Assembly (NCBI GenBank): GCA_965221135.1
Contig: CBDCRZ010000106.1
Span: forward strand, 806,001 to 870,000
Reading direction: 5' to 3'
Source of the DNA: Sansalvadorimonas sp965221135
GTDB lineage: Bacteria > Pseudomonadota > Gammaproteobacteria > Pseudomonadales > Endozoicomonadaceae
DNA: 64,000 nt
In this document: positions 34,270 through 42,691 of the stretch, piece after piece
Position numbering within the stretch: the stretch's first letter is position 1
Layout: the number at the start of each line of letters is the position of its first letter
The notes under the pieces: generated by a model
What the model was told of the DNA's origin: nothing
Databases searched by the model: none
The model's input: the letters and a program-made list of their open reading frames with translations, nothing else
Translations under genes and position numbers: made by a program

Positions 34270-34677
34270 ATGCCAAAAGAATTTAGTAGAACCCAACGGG
34301 TTGGTGATCAGATCCAGCGCGAGCTGGCTACTATCCTGCAGCAGGATATGAAAGATCCCCGGCTGGGTATGGTGACGGTCAGTGCCGTTGACGTTAGCCG
34401 TGATATGGCTTTTGCCACAGCCCATGTGACTTTCCTGGGTATTGATGGCAAAGAAGCCACCGACGAAGCCGTTGAAATCTTAACGGAAGCGGCAGGTTAT
34501 CTGCGTACTGAACTGTCCCGTCGTATGCGCCTGCGCTTTACGCCGCAGTTGCGTTTCCGTTACGACGAAAGCCTGGTGCGTGGTCGTCGTCTCTCTTCCC
34601 TGATTGATGAAGCTGTATCCAATGGGGAAGGCGAAGGTCAGACTGACGAGAATAAGGCTGAAGGGGAGAGTAAGTAA
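34270..34677 (+). CDS. rbfA: Ribosome-binding factor RbfA
   Basis: RbfA is a KH-type protein that helps mature the 5' end of 16S rRNA and matters for cold growth. The protein has 135 residues. It starts with FSRTQRVGDQIQRELATILQ, then DPRLGMVTVSAVDVSRD and the family signature RMRLRFTPQLRFRYDESL. Its stop codon overlaps the truB start by one base (TAATG), so translation is coupled. Confidence 0.98.
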   Translation: MPKEFSRTQRVGDQIQRELATILQQDMKDPRLGMVTVSAVDVSRDMAFATAHVTFLGIDGKEATDEAVEILTEAAGYLRTELSRRMRLRFTPQLRFRYDESLVRGRRLSSLIDEAVSNGEGEGQTDENKAEGESK

Positions 34678-35624
34678 TGTCTCGACGCAGACGTTTCCGT
34701 GGACGTGAAATCAACGGTATTGTGATTGTCGACAAGCATCTCGGTGACTCTTCCAATGGCGTGCTGCAACAGGTGAAGCGCCTGTATGGCGCTGCGAAAG
34801 CGGGTCATACCGGTAGCCTTGACCCTCTGGCGACGGGCGTGCTGCCTATCTGTCTGGGTGAAGCCACCAAGCTGTCCCAGTATCTGCTGGACTCTGACAA
34901 GAGCTATCGGACGGTTGCCAAGCTGGGTATTCGCACCAACACTGGCGATGCGGAAGGTGAGGTTATCTCTGAGCGCCCGGTGGCGATCACTGAATCTGAC
35001 CTTGAGCCTGTGTTGTCTCGGTTCCGTGGGCCGATTGAGCAGGTGCCGTCCATGTTCTCTGCCATCAAGCACAACGGTAAGCCTCTTTATCAGTATGCCC
35101 GTGAAGGCATTGAGGTGGAGCGGAAGTCCCGTAAAGTGAACATTTACCGCCTGACTCTGATTGAGTTTCGTGGTGATGAGCTGGTGCTGGAAGTGGATTG
35201 CAGCAAGGGCACCTACATTCGTAGCCTGGTAGAAGATATTGGTGAAGTGCTGGGCTGTGGCGCTCATGTCGCTGAGCTGCGTCGCACCAAGGCGGGGCCT
35301 TACGAAGAAGCACAGTCTTTCACTATTGAGGCGCTGGAAGCACTCCGTGGTGAGGGTGGTCATGCTGCCCTGGATAATATTCTTCTGGCTCAGGATTCTG
35401 CTGTCAGCCACTGGCCTGCAGTGCTGCTGGGTGAATCAACCAGTTTCTACCTGACTCAAGGGCAGCCGGTACAGGTTTCCCGTGCTCCGACTTCGGGTTT
35501 TGTGCGTATTTATCGCCAAATCGAAGGTGAGCCGAATGTTTTCCTGGGTATCGGAGAGATTCAGGATGATGGCCTTGTCGCTCCCCGCAGGCTGGTTGCG
35601 AACCCGGCTACATCGGCATCCTGA
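34677..35624 (+). CDS. truB: tRNA pseudouridine-55 synthase TruB
   Basis: TruB makes pseudouridine 55 in the T loop of tRNAs. The protein has 315 residues. The catalytic Asp lies in GHTGSLDPLATGVLP near residue 48. DKSYRTVAKLGIRTNTGDAEG and VDCSKGTYIRSLVEDIG are further signatures. The C-terminal PUA-like domain covers about 250-310. GGGGAG inside the end of rbfA serves as the ribosome site. Confidence 0.98.
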   Translation: MSRRRRFRGREINGIVIVDKHLGDSSNGVLQQVKRLYGAAKAGHTGSLDPLATGVLPICLGEATKLSQYLLDSDKSYRTVAKLGIRTNTGDAEGEVISERPVAITESDLEPVLSRFRGPIEQVPSMFSAIKHNGKPLYQYAREGIEVERKSRKVNIYRLTLIEFRGDELVLEVDCSKGTYIRSLVEDIGEVLGCGAHVAELRRTKAGPYEEAQSFTIEALEALRGEGGHAALDNILLAQDSAVSHWPAVLLGESTSFYLTQGQPVQVSRAPTSGFVRIYRQIEGEPNVFLGIGEIQDDGLVAPRRLVANPATSAS

Positions 35625-35829
35625 GAAATCCCTATACGTGGATACAATTCCGGGATGATTAATCCCGGATATGCAGTTAGAATACCGCTTTTACCGTAAA
35701 GCTCTTTTTGAGTGCTCTTCAAAAGGCTCAAAAGGCTCTTGTGAAAGGCTCTGCGGTGTGTTCAGGGTGGCTGTTAATATGCGCGGCCATTCCCGAGAAT
35801 CATGCATATTGTTGATTGGAGTTAAGAGC

Positions 35830-36099
35830 ATGTCCCTGACTGCTGAGCGTAAAGCTGAAATTGTAACTGAGTACGGTCGTGGCGAAGGTGATACCGGTTC
35901 CCCAGAGGTTCAGGTAGCCCTGCTGACTGCTAACATTGAAGGTCTGCAGTCCCACTTCAAATCTCATATCCACGATCACCACTCCCGTCGTGGTCTGATT
36001 CGTATGGTAAACCAGCGTCGCAGCCTGCTGGACTACCTGAAGAAGAAGGACGTTGAGCGCTACCGCACTGTGATCGGTCGTCTGGGTCTGCGTCGATAA
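35830..36099 (+). CDS. rpsO: Ribosomal protein S15
   Basis: S15 binds the central domain of 16S rRNA. The protein has 89 residues, the standard size, and starts MSLTAERKAEIVTEYGRG. It keeps DTGSPEVQVALLTANIEGL, HHSRRGLIRMVNQRRSLLDYL and RYRTVIGRLGLRR. GGAG lies about nine bases before the ATG at 35830. The 205-bp gap upstream has three copies of AAAGGCTC near 35722-35751, which look like local duplications. A large terminator follows. Confidence 0.99.
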   Translation: MSLTAERKAEIVTEYGRGEGDTGSPEVQVALLTANIEGLQSHFKSHIHDHHSRRGLIRMVNQRRSLLDYLKKKDVERYRTVIGRLGLRR

Positions 36100-36188
36100 G
36101 ATACAGGACTCGTTTGATTACTTATCAAGCGGCCCGAGCCGGAAAGCAGTTTTCCGGCTTGCCTGTATCCGGAGCGGATGCGGGCAGG

Positions 36189-36237
36189 AAGCACCGCTGC
36201 CAAATCCCGATGGGATTTAATGGTAGCGGTGCTTTTG
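36189..36237 (+). terminator. Long terminator after rpsO
   Basis: AAGCACCGCTGCCA (36189-36202) and TGGTAGCGGTGCTT (36221-36234) pair, and AAATCCC with GGGATTT extend the stem inward. TTTTG follows. A smaller stem, CCGGAAA/TTTTCCGG, lies just before it. Confidence 0.93.
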
Positions 36238-36246
36238 TTATAAGGG

Positions 36247-36274
36247 CCTTGCTTTAAAGGCTTGGCTTTAAAGG
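36247..36274. repeat. 14-bp tandem repeat after rpsO terminator
   Basis: CCTTGCTTTAAAGG and CTTGGCTTTAAAGG are adjacent near-copies of 14 bp; a third degenerate copy may follow. The unit differs from those next to ftsH, cca, pilB and nadC. Confidence 0.75.
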
Positions 36275-36472
36275 CTTTGTGTTAAAAAAAATGTTTTAAG
36301 AGCTTTTTCCCGAAAAAGCTGTTTGTGTATTAAGTTGTAAGAATCTTGTTGGATCATAGATGGAAGCGTTGAAAGAAGTGCTTCGAGACATGTGAAAAAA
36401 GGTTCGCAGGTGAAAGTTGCCATAGGGGCGCTTTTGTCTGAATGGGCTGACTGATAACGAACTGAATAACCC

Positions 36473-36521
36473 GGGTGCAATCCAGAGTATGGTGATTGCC
36501 ACTGTGTTCCGGATTGCATCC
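36473..36521 (+). promoter_or_regulatory. pnp leader stem-loop (RNase III-type processing site)
   Basis: GGGTGCAATCC (36473-36483) and GGATTGCATCC (36511-36521) pair over 11 bp with one G-T pair. The stem lies about 90-140 bp before the pnp start. In E. coli a stem in the same place is cut by RNase III as part of pnp autoregulation. A further pair, AACAAGA at 36527-36533 and TCTTGTT at 36552-36558, lies between it and the gene. Confidence 0.65.
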
Positions 36522-36609
36522 CTGTAAACAAGAGTGATGGTGTTTAGTGATTCTTGTTAAACAAAGTGCGTGTCAGTCAGGCTCGATTAAATAGTAAAAG
36601 GAAATAATC

Positions 36610-38709
36610 GTGACTCCTGTAACAAAGACGTTTGATTTTGGTGGCCAGCAGGTCACTCTGGAAACTGGTCGTGTAGCTCGTCAGGCTGACGGTGCTGTAC
36701 TGGCTACTATGGGCGACCTGGTTGTTCTGGCTACGGTTGTGGGCGCTCATTCTGCCCGTGACGGTCAGGACTTCTTCCCGCTGTCTGTTCACTACCAGGA
36801 AAAGACTTACGCAGCCGGTAAAATCCCCGGTGGCTTCCTGAAGCGTGAAGGCCGTCCAAGCGAAAAAGAAACTCTGACGTCCCGTCTGATTGACCGACCT
36901 ATTCGTCCACTGTTCCCTAAGGGTTACATGAACGAAGTTCAGGTCATCATCACTGTGATGTCTACTGACAAGAAAAATGACCCGGATATGCTGGGCATGA
37001 TCGCCACGTCCGCAGCTCTGGCTGTGTCTGGCATTCCTTTCGCCGGTCCTATCGGTGCAGCTCGTGTTGGCTTTAACGAAGAGAAAGGCGGCTACATGCT
37101 GAACCCTTCTTTCGAAGAGCTGAAAGAGTCCGAGCTGGACATGGTTGTATCGGGTACTGACAGCGCTGTACTGATGGTTGAGTCTGAAGCCAAAGAGCTG
37201 ACTGAAGACGAAATGCTGGGTGCTGTTCTGTTTGCCCACGAAGGCTACCAGGGCGCTATCGCTGCCATCAAAGAGTTTGCCGCTGAAGCAGGCAAGACGA
37301 CCCGTGAGTGGGTTGCTGAAGAAGTCAACGCTGAGCTGCTGGGCAACCTGAAAATGGCTTTCGGTGGTAAGATCGCTGACGCTTACAAGGCTCATGACAA
37401 GATGGCTCGTAACGCTGCTCTGGGTGAGCTGCGCAACGAAGCAATCGAACTGCTGGCCAAAGAAGACGGCCCTTCTGGTATAGAAATCTCTGGTCTGTTC
37501 GGCAAGCTGGAAAAATCCCACGTACGTGAGTCCATCATTGCTGGTAGCCCACGTATCGATGGTCGTGATACCAAGACTGTACGTCCTCTGCACATTGAAG
37601 TAGGCGTTCTGCCAAAGACTCACGGTTCCGCCCTGTTCACCCGTGGTGAAACTCAGGCGCTGGTGACTACGACCCTGGGTACAACCCGTGATGCGCAGTT
37701 TATCGATAGCCTCGAAGGCGAAAGCCGCGATGCATTCATGCTGCACTACAACTTCCCTCCTTACTCTGTAGGTGAGTGTGGTCGTATGGGTGGTGTTGGT
37801 CGTCGTGAGATTGGTCACGGTCGTCTGGCCCGTCGCAGTGTTTCTGCTCTGCTGCCTGACGATGAAGAGTTCCCATACACTCTGCGTGTGGTTTCCGAGA
37901 TCACTGAATCCAACGGTTCCAGCTCTATGGCTTCCGTTTGTGGTACCAGTCTGGCGCTGATGGATGCTGGTGTACCTATCAAGGCACCTGTTGCCGGTAT
38001 CGCGATGGGTCTGATCAAGGAAGGCGACAGCTTTGCCGTTCTGACCGACATTCTGGGTGATGAAGATCATCTGGGCGACATGGACTTTAAGGTTGCTGGT
38101 ACTTCTGAGGGTGTGACTGCTCTGCAGATGGACATCAAGATTCAGGGCATCACCGAAGAGATCATGGAGATTGCTCTTGAGCAGGCCATGGACGCACGGA
38201 TGACCATCCTGGAGCAGATGAACCGGGTGATCGCAGCTCCTCGTGCTGAGCTGAACGAAAACGCGCCTATGACCATGACCCTGAAGATTCACACCGACAA
38301 GATCCGTGATGTGATCGGTAAGGGTGGTGCAACTATCCGTGGCCTGTGTGAAGAAACTGGCTGCTCCATCGACATCACCGACGACGGTGTTGTTAAGATT
38401 TACGGTGAGAGCAAAGACGCCTGTCAGGTGGCTTACGACAAGGTTTACGGCATCACTGCTGAAGCTGAAGTTGGTAAGATCTACGAAGGTACTGTTGCCC
38501 GTATTGTTGAATTCGGTGCGTTCGTTAACATCCTGCCTGGCCGTGATGGTCTGGTTCACATCTCCCAGATTGCTGAAGAGCGTGTGAGTGATGTGAATGA
38601 CTACCTGAAAGAAGGTCAGCAGGTGAAAGTTGTGGTTATGGATGTTGATAACCGTGGCCGTATCAAGCTGTCCATCAAGGAACTGGCTAACATGCAGAAT
38701 CAGGACTGA
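36610..38709 (+). CDS. pnp: Polyribonucleotide nucleotidyltransferase (PNPase)
   Basis: PNPase degrades RNA from the 3' end with phosphate and is part of the RNA degradosome. The protein has 699 residues. Two RNase PH-like domains occupy about 1-220 and 310-540. The second contains LHYNFPPYSVGECGRMG and RREIGHGRLARRS. The KH domain has IRDVIGKGGATIRGLCEET, and the S1 domain has YEGTVARIVEFGAFVNILPG. The start is GTG at 36610, with AAGGAA seven bases upstream. A leader stem upstream and a terminator downstream frame the gene. Confidence 0.99.
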   Translation: MTPVTKTFDFGGQQVTLETGRVARQADGAVLATMGDLVVLATVVGAHSARDGQDFFPLSVHYQEKTYAAGKIPGGFLKREGRPSEKETLTSRLIDRPIRPLFPKGYMNEVQVIITVMSTDKKNDPDMLGMIATSAALAVSGIPFAGPIGAARVGFNEEKGGYMLNPSFEELKESELDMVVSGTDSAVLMVESEAKELTEDEMLGAVLFAHEGYQGAIAAIKEFAAEAGKTTREWVAEEVNAELLGNLKMAFGGKIADAYKAHDKMARNAALGELRNEAIELLAKEDGPSGIEISGLFGKLEKSHVRESIIAGSPRIDGRDTKTVRPLHIEVGVLPKTHGSALFTRGETQALVTTTLGTTRDAQFIDSLEGESRDAFMLHYNFPPYSVGECGRMGGVGRREIGHGRLARRSVSALLPDDEEFPYTLRVVSEITESNGSSSMASVCGTSLALMDAGVPIKAPVAGIAMGLIKEGDSFAVLTDILGDEDHLGDMDFKVAGTSEGVTALQMDIKIQGITEEIMEIALEQAMDARMTILEQMNRVIAAPRAELNENAPMTMTLKIHTDKIRDVIGKGGATIRGLCEETGCSIDITDDGVVKIYGESKDACQVAYDKVYGITAEAEVGKIYEGTVARIVEFGAFVNILPGRDGLVHISQIAEERVSDVNDYLKEGQQVKVVVMDVDNRGRIKLSIKELANMQNQD

Positions 38710-38719
38710 TTCTGTTAGG

Positions 38720-38746
38720 CGGAGGCAGCGCTCGCTGCCTCCGTTT
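38720..38746 (+). terminator. Terminator after pnp
   Basis: CGGAGGCAGC and GCTGCCTCCG form a perfect 10-bp stem with a four-base loop, followed by TTT. Confidence 0.88.
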
Positions 38747-38783
38747 CCCCTTCTTTTTATTCCTCTTTTCTTGTCTGTACCCT

Positions 38784-38984
38784 TTAAGATTCTTCGCGCA
38801 GTCTGGTGACTGTGTTGTAGCCAATCCCCCAGTTGTCTGTCTTTACCTCTTCGATAACCACAAAAGTGGTTTCCGGGTTTTTGTTCAGTACGTCGACCAG
38901 TAACTGCGTTGTACCCTGAATCAGTTGTGCTTTCTGTTCTGCAGTCACACCTTCATCGGTTACTTTGATATTTACGTAAGGCAT
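38784..38984 (-). CDS. 4-oxalocrotonate tautomerase-family protein
   Basis: This small enzyme has 66 residues. After removal of Met it begins with the catalytic Pro1, PYVNIKVTDEGVTAEQK, typical of the tautomerase superfamily. The family works as a hexamer of short subunits in keto-enol conversions or detoxification. AAAGGA lies six bases before the start, and the gene begins one base after the stop of the upstream DsbA-like gene. The substrate is not known. It forms an operon with the two genes upstream, opposite a LysR regulator. Confidence 0.88.
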   Translation of the reverse strand: MPYVNIKVTDEGVTAEQKAQLIQGTTQLLVDVLNKNPETTFVVIEEVKTDNWGIGYNTVTRLREES

Positions 38985-38985
38985 T

Positions 38986-39645
38986 TTATTGTCCTTTCAT
39001 TGGTTGATTGGTCATTTGTTGTGAGATTTCCCTAATGGCTTCAGCGAAATAGCCGGATGAATGGGAGCCGGTAACGGTGACGCTGTTAATGATGAATGTT
39101 GGAATGCTTGAGACTTTCATAGCTGAAACCCGTGCAACTTTCTGCTCCCATTCGGGCGAGTTATCGTAAAGAGCTTTTTCAGCACTGACCGTGTTGAGGC
39201 CGAGCTGGTCGATAATCGTTAGCAGAATCACATCATCAGAGAGATTCTGGCCATATTCGAAATAGGCAGGAATCAGAGCTTCATAGACTTTGCGCTGGGC
39301 TTGCTGCTGCTCGGCCCAGTGGAGCAGTCGATGCGCTTTGTGGGTGTTGTAATAATGAGTACGACGACTGTAGTCATATTTAAGCCCTGCATGACTTGCC
39401 TGGCTGGTGACATGAGCACAGTAGTCTCGAAACTGTTGCTCATTCCAGCCTTGGCGAGTTTGCAGATGATGTTTTAGATCTTCCCCTTCTGCGGGCATGG
39501 CTGGATTAAGCTCGAAGGGCAGAAAGTGAAAGCTGGTATCTATCTTGTCTTCGAAGTGAGTCAGTGCTTTTGTTATATTTCTGTAGCCAATAGGGCACCA
39601 GGAGCAGACAAGGTCGGTGACCATTTTAATTTTTAATTGATCCAT
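38986..39645 (-). CDS. DsbA-family FrnE-like oxidoreductase
   Basis: This 219-residue protein has the thioredoxin fold with an inserted helical domain. The active-site motif is CSWCPIG near residues 14-20, where FrnE proteins usually have CPWCYIG. FLPFELNPAMP and the cis-Pro segment KVSSIPTFIINS near 188 are family marks. It has no signal peptide, so it acts in the cytoplasm. FrnE-type proteins are linked to 2-hydroxychromene isomerase-like or protective redox roles. AGG before the start is very close to it, so the exact start is less certain. Confidence 0.85.
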   Translation of the reverse strand: MDQLKIKMVTDLVCSWCPIGYRNITKALTHFEDKIDTSFHFLPFELNPAMPAEGEDLKHHLQTRQGWNEQQFRDYCAHVTSQASHAGLKYDYSRRTHYYNTHKAHRLLHWAEQQQAQRKVYEALIPAYFEYGQNLSDDVILLTIIDQLGLNTVSAEKALYDNSPEWEQKVARVSAMKVSSIPTFIINSVTVTGSHSSGYFAEAIREISQQMTNQPMKGQ

Positions 39646-39684
39646 TACCTTATATCCATCCGAACTGGGAATGTTTGTGATCCA

Positions 39685-40293
39685 TCAGACTTCTGTTTTG
39701 TAGCGCTCTTGTGCCTGCAGCGCTTTCTGGAAGCTTTCGAGTGCTATGACTTTATCCAGCATGACGCTAGGGGTTGGCCCTATCGTGATATTGACTGGAA
39801 AGGACGTTCCCCAGCGGGAATAGACGGCAAGAAGAATGTCTGCGACTCCCGGTGCTTCACCGCCAAGAAAGGGTTGATGTTGGAGTCGTTCCTCAAGGGT
39901 ACTCCAAAGGTTGCTGATGTCTGAGGCGGCAGCCTGAAATGCCTTATCTTTCTCGCGGCCTTCAATATTCCCGGCAATAAAGAACAATCGACTGTATGCA
40001 GGATGCATGGTGGCATTGGCGAAATGAATGTCTTCCCGTGCCTGCCAGTATTTATCAGGGTCTTTTGGCAGCAGGTGATTTGTGTGTTTATCCAGAAGGT
40101 AAAAAAGAATATTGGCGCCTTCACGAATGGTTCTGCTTCCGTCAATCAGAGTAGGCACCATGCCGGTTGGATTGATTATTTTGTAGTTATCGGCATCCTG
40201 CTTGTGGATAAGTTTCGCGGGCAGATCCAGCTCATTCAGCAGGGTTTGGGTAGCCAGTGAGCAGGCGTCGGGAAAGAAGTAGAGCGTGTACAT
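39685..40293 (-). CDS. Glutathione S-transferase family protein
   Basis: This protein has 202 residues. The N-terminal thioredoxin-like domain starts YTLYFFPDACSLATQTLLNE and has NPTGMVPTLIDG with the cis-Pro, then IREGANILFYLLDKH with the glutathione-binding acidic residue. The C-terminal half is helical, with FLGGEAPGVADI, the N-capping box motif of the family. The pattern fits beta-class bacterial transferases. AAGGAAAC lies before the ATG. It is the first gene of an operon that diverges from the LysR gene. Confidence 0.88.
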   Translation of the reverse strand: MYTLYFFPDACSLATQTLLNELDLPAKLIHKQDADNYKIINPTGMVPTLIDGSRTIREGANILFYLLDKHTNHLLPKDPDKYWQAREDIHFANATMHPAYSRLFFIAGNIEGREKDKAFQAAASDISNLWSTLEERLQHQPFLGGEAPGVADILLAVYSRWGTSFPVNITIGPTPSVMLDKVIALESFQKALQAQERYKTEV

Positions 40294-40377
40294 GGTGAAG
40301 TTTCCTTCGCGGTGAATGTCCTAAGGAGTTTATGGTTCGGGCGCGGTCACAAAAACAGCAGTAATGTGGAATAATCG

Positions 40378-40394
40378 TTCTCATATTGAGAACA
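40378..40394. promoter_or_regulatory. Palindromic LysR operator candidate
   Basis: GTTCTCATATTGAGAAC is a perfect 17-bp palindrome that contains the T-N11-A pattern of LysR-type operators. It lies in the 163-bp gap between the divergent transferase operon and the LysR gene. Confidence 0.75.
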
Positions 40395-40456
40395 AACTTT
40401 CTGCAGTTAATAGCAGTCGTACTGCAAAGGCTTTCTGATTAGCGTTGGGTGTCTCT

Positions 40457-41335
40457 ATGGATAAATTGCGAGCCATGCATTATTTCGTACGCTTGGCGGA
40501 CCTGGGTACTTTTACGGCAGTGGCGGCTGAATTGAATGTCGCAAAGTCCCTGATCAGTAAGGAGATTGCGCGCCTTGAAGATCATCTTGGTTCACGTTTA
40601 CTACAGCGTTCCACACGACGTTTGACGTTAACTTTGGCAGGCCTTCAATATCTTGAGAGCAGTCGAAGTATTCTTTCGCAGATGGAAGATGCAGAGTCTG
40701 AAGTTCAGAACCTTCAGCAAACGGCTGTTGGAACACTGCGTATCAATGCGCCTATGGCTCTGGGATTGACAGATTTGTCCTCGGCCTTTGCCGCTTTTAT
40801 GAAGCAGTATCAAAACATATCTCTTGATATTCATCTTGGTGATGAACCTGTTGATCTTATTGAGCAGGGTTTCGATCTTGGGTTTCGGGCCAGTAGTACC
40901 GAGCTGGATTCAGGCTATATTGGACGCCCACTACGCAGGTTTGGTTATCATATCTGTGCCTCACCTGAGTATTTGGCCAGGAAGGGTGGAGTGTCCTCGC
41001 CGGAAGATCTTAAACAACATAATTGCTTCACTTACAGCTACTTTCGCGGTCTCAATGTGTGGCCAGTCGGTGACGCTGTAACCGTCTCAGGTTCCCTGAA
41101 AGTAAACAGTACGCCCTTTATTCTGGATGTTGTGAGGGCGGGGTTGGGTATAGGTTTTATACCGGATTTCGTATGTCGCGAAGCTCTGGCAACTGGTGAT
41201 GTTGTGGAGGTTTTAGGGGGTCAGGAAAAGCCTTTGCTTACGTTGTATACACTCTACCCTGCGCGTCATCATGTTCCGCAGCGATTGTTACTCTGCATTG
41301 AGTTTCTTGAGCGCTGGTTTGCGGACAGGTACTGA
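40457..41335 (+). CDS. LysR-family transcriptional regulator
   Basis: This is a 292-residue regulator. The N-terminal winged helix-turn-helix begins MDKLRAMHYFVRLADLGTF, with VAAELNVAKSLISKEIARLE as recognition region. The effector-binding domain covers about 90-290. It resembles the branch of LysR proteins that regulate adjacent oxidoreductase or transferase genes. The ATG at 40457 gives the usual N-terminus; a TTG at 40445 would add four residues. The divergent layout and the palindrome between suggest that it controls the three-gene operon on the minus strand. Confidence 0.92.
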   Translation: MDKLRAMHYFVRLADLGTFTAVAAELNVAKSLISKEIARLEDHLGSRLLQRSTRRLTLTLAGLQYLESSRSILSQMEDAESEVQNLQQTAVGTLRINAPMALGLTDLSSAFAAFMKQYQNISLDIHLGDEPVDLIEQGFDLGFRASSTELDSGYIGRPLRRFGYHICASPEYLARKGGVSSPEDLKQHNCFTYSYFRGLNVWPVGDAVTVSGSLKVNSTPFILDVVRAGLGIGFIPDFVCREALATGDVVEVLGGQEKPLLTLYTLYPARHHVPQRLLLCIEFLERWFADRY

Positions 41336-41435
41336 TATTCTTCTCTGAACCCTTTTTATTATTCATTTTTCATCTCCCATTTTCTCGCTTAGCGACTAGT
41401 TTTACCCCTTAAAGAAGGGTTCAAGTGGAGTCGCT

Positions 41436-42527
41436 ATGAAACGCTGTATTCTTTTGTTTTTCATCTCATTTTGGTGTCTGAAGGCTTTTGGCCTCGAAGG
41501 CATAGTCGTGTTTGGGGATAGCCTGACAGACCAGGGTAATAATGTCTGGGTGGAAGATGAGGGTCGGAAGGGTAAGACCAAAGGGGCTCCTATCACTAAC
41601 TGGCCTGCTGAGCCTGAGAAGGGCCGGGTCTGGTTTCAGTATCTCTCCAATGCTGTCAATGTTTCTGGGCTTTCTGAGTCGGTTGCAGGGGGTGTTAATA
41701 TTAATTCCGCCTGGGCCAGTGCAGAGACGGGAAATGTTTATCTCAATGACAGACCTGGCCCGCCTTTTTCTGAGGTGGGTGATTGTGTTATGCCAGGGTT
41801 GAGAAGGGATGGTGTGAGTTGTGTGCCAGGGGTGCTGAAGCAGGTTGAGTTGTTTTTGGCTTCGGATGTAAAGAATAAGGAAGGACGTTTCTATATTCTC
41901 TTTGGAGGCGGCAATGACGTGATTGATAATATTCTTCGCGTAAGGCAGTGGCTTGCTCATGAGAAGGAGGAGTTACTGCACTGGCTGCATCTTGATCATA
42001 CGAGTCCGGCAGGCCTGTTGGCTGCTCAGGAGGTATCGGAGAGTGTTTCTGGTAGCTCTGTTCTCCATCAAAAGTTCGCTCACCCCATTCAAAGTACGGT
42101 GCAGGCCGTAGAGTTGTTGGTTTCAGCTGGTGTTCCAAAGTCGCAGATTGCTGTAATGAGCCTTCCTGATCTGTCTCGTGCGCCTATTGGTCGTCACCTG
42201 ACGGCGGGGTGGCCTGCGGTTCTGAAGTTGTTAAAGGGGTTTTGTGAGGGCTATAGCGATGCTCTGAAGTTGTCGTTAGATTGGTTCGGTTTTGGCAGTG
42301 TGAAAACTCTGGATATTTTCCAGTGGCAGAATGACACCTTGAATAATAAAGCGGCTCTTGGTTTTCTTTATGGAGAAGAGAGAGACTGTGTTCATGATGG
42401 TGCGCAGGAAGCCTGTGACGGATATTTCTTTTTTAATGGTAAGCATATGACCACGCAGGTTGGTCATCGTTTGCTAGGTGAGTGGGTGTCTAAAGAACTT
42501 TCTCCACAGCTAGGTACTGCCAAATAA
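41436..42527 (+). CDS. Exported GDSL/SGNH-family hydrolase
   Basis: This protein has 363 residues. A signal peptide (1-19) ends in LKAFG. Block I is VVFGDSLTDQGNN with the nucleophile Ser at about 29. Block III is FGGGNDVIDN with the oxyanion Asn. Block V reads FFFNGKHMTTQVGH, with His at about 337, but the Asp of the usual DxxH is Asn334. The family includes secreted lipases and glycerophospholipid acyltransferases. The Asn may reduce activity, or a different acid such as Asp328 may serve. It stands alone between the LysR gene and rpoD, with a shared terminator. Confidence 0.83.
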   Translation: MKRCILLFFISFWCLKAFGLEGIVVFGDSLTDQGNNVWVEDEGRKGKTKGAPITNWPAEPEKGRVWFQYLSNAVNVSGLSESVAGGVNINSAWASAETGNVYLNDRPGPPFSEVGDCVMPGLRRDGVSCVPGVLKQVELFLASDVKNKEGRFYILFGGGNDVIDNILRVRQWLAHEKEELLHWLHLDHTSPAGLLAAQEVSESVSGSSVLHQKFAHPIQSTVQAVELLVSAGVPKSQIAVMSLPDLSRAPIGRHLTAGWPAVLKLLKGFCEGYSDALKLSLDWFGFGSVKTLDIFQWQNDTLNNKAALGFLYGEERDCVHDGAQEACDGYFFFNGKHMTTQVGHRLLGEWVSKELSPQLGTAK

Positions 42528-42626
42528 TCGGGTGGGGTCTGACTGAATAAGAGATGCTTTAATTGGTGTGTAATAATTTAAGTGCTTTGACGAAACCTTG
42601 TTAATTCACAAGCTTTGATTAAGAGG

Positions 42627-42660
42627 CATAAAAAAGACGCCAGTTGGCGTCTTTTTTATG
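42627..42660. terminator. Bidirectional terminator
   Basis: CATAAAAAAGACGCCA and TGGCGTCTTTTTTATG are perfect 16-bp arms around a GT loop. It ends the GDSL gene and the convergent rpoD. Confidence 0.95.
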
Positions 42661-42691
42661 GGGTGCGGACTTTTCAGGAGAAAGCAGCAGA

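Noticed and set aside
36577..38559. An open frame of 660 codons antisense to pnp
   Set aside because: pnp on the other strand matches PNPase in full. The antisense protein is rich in His, Gln, Thr and Asn, as expected from reversed codons of a strongly biased gene, and has no family features.
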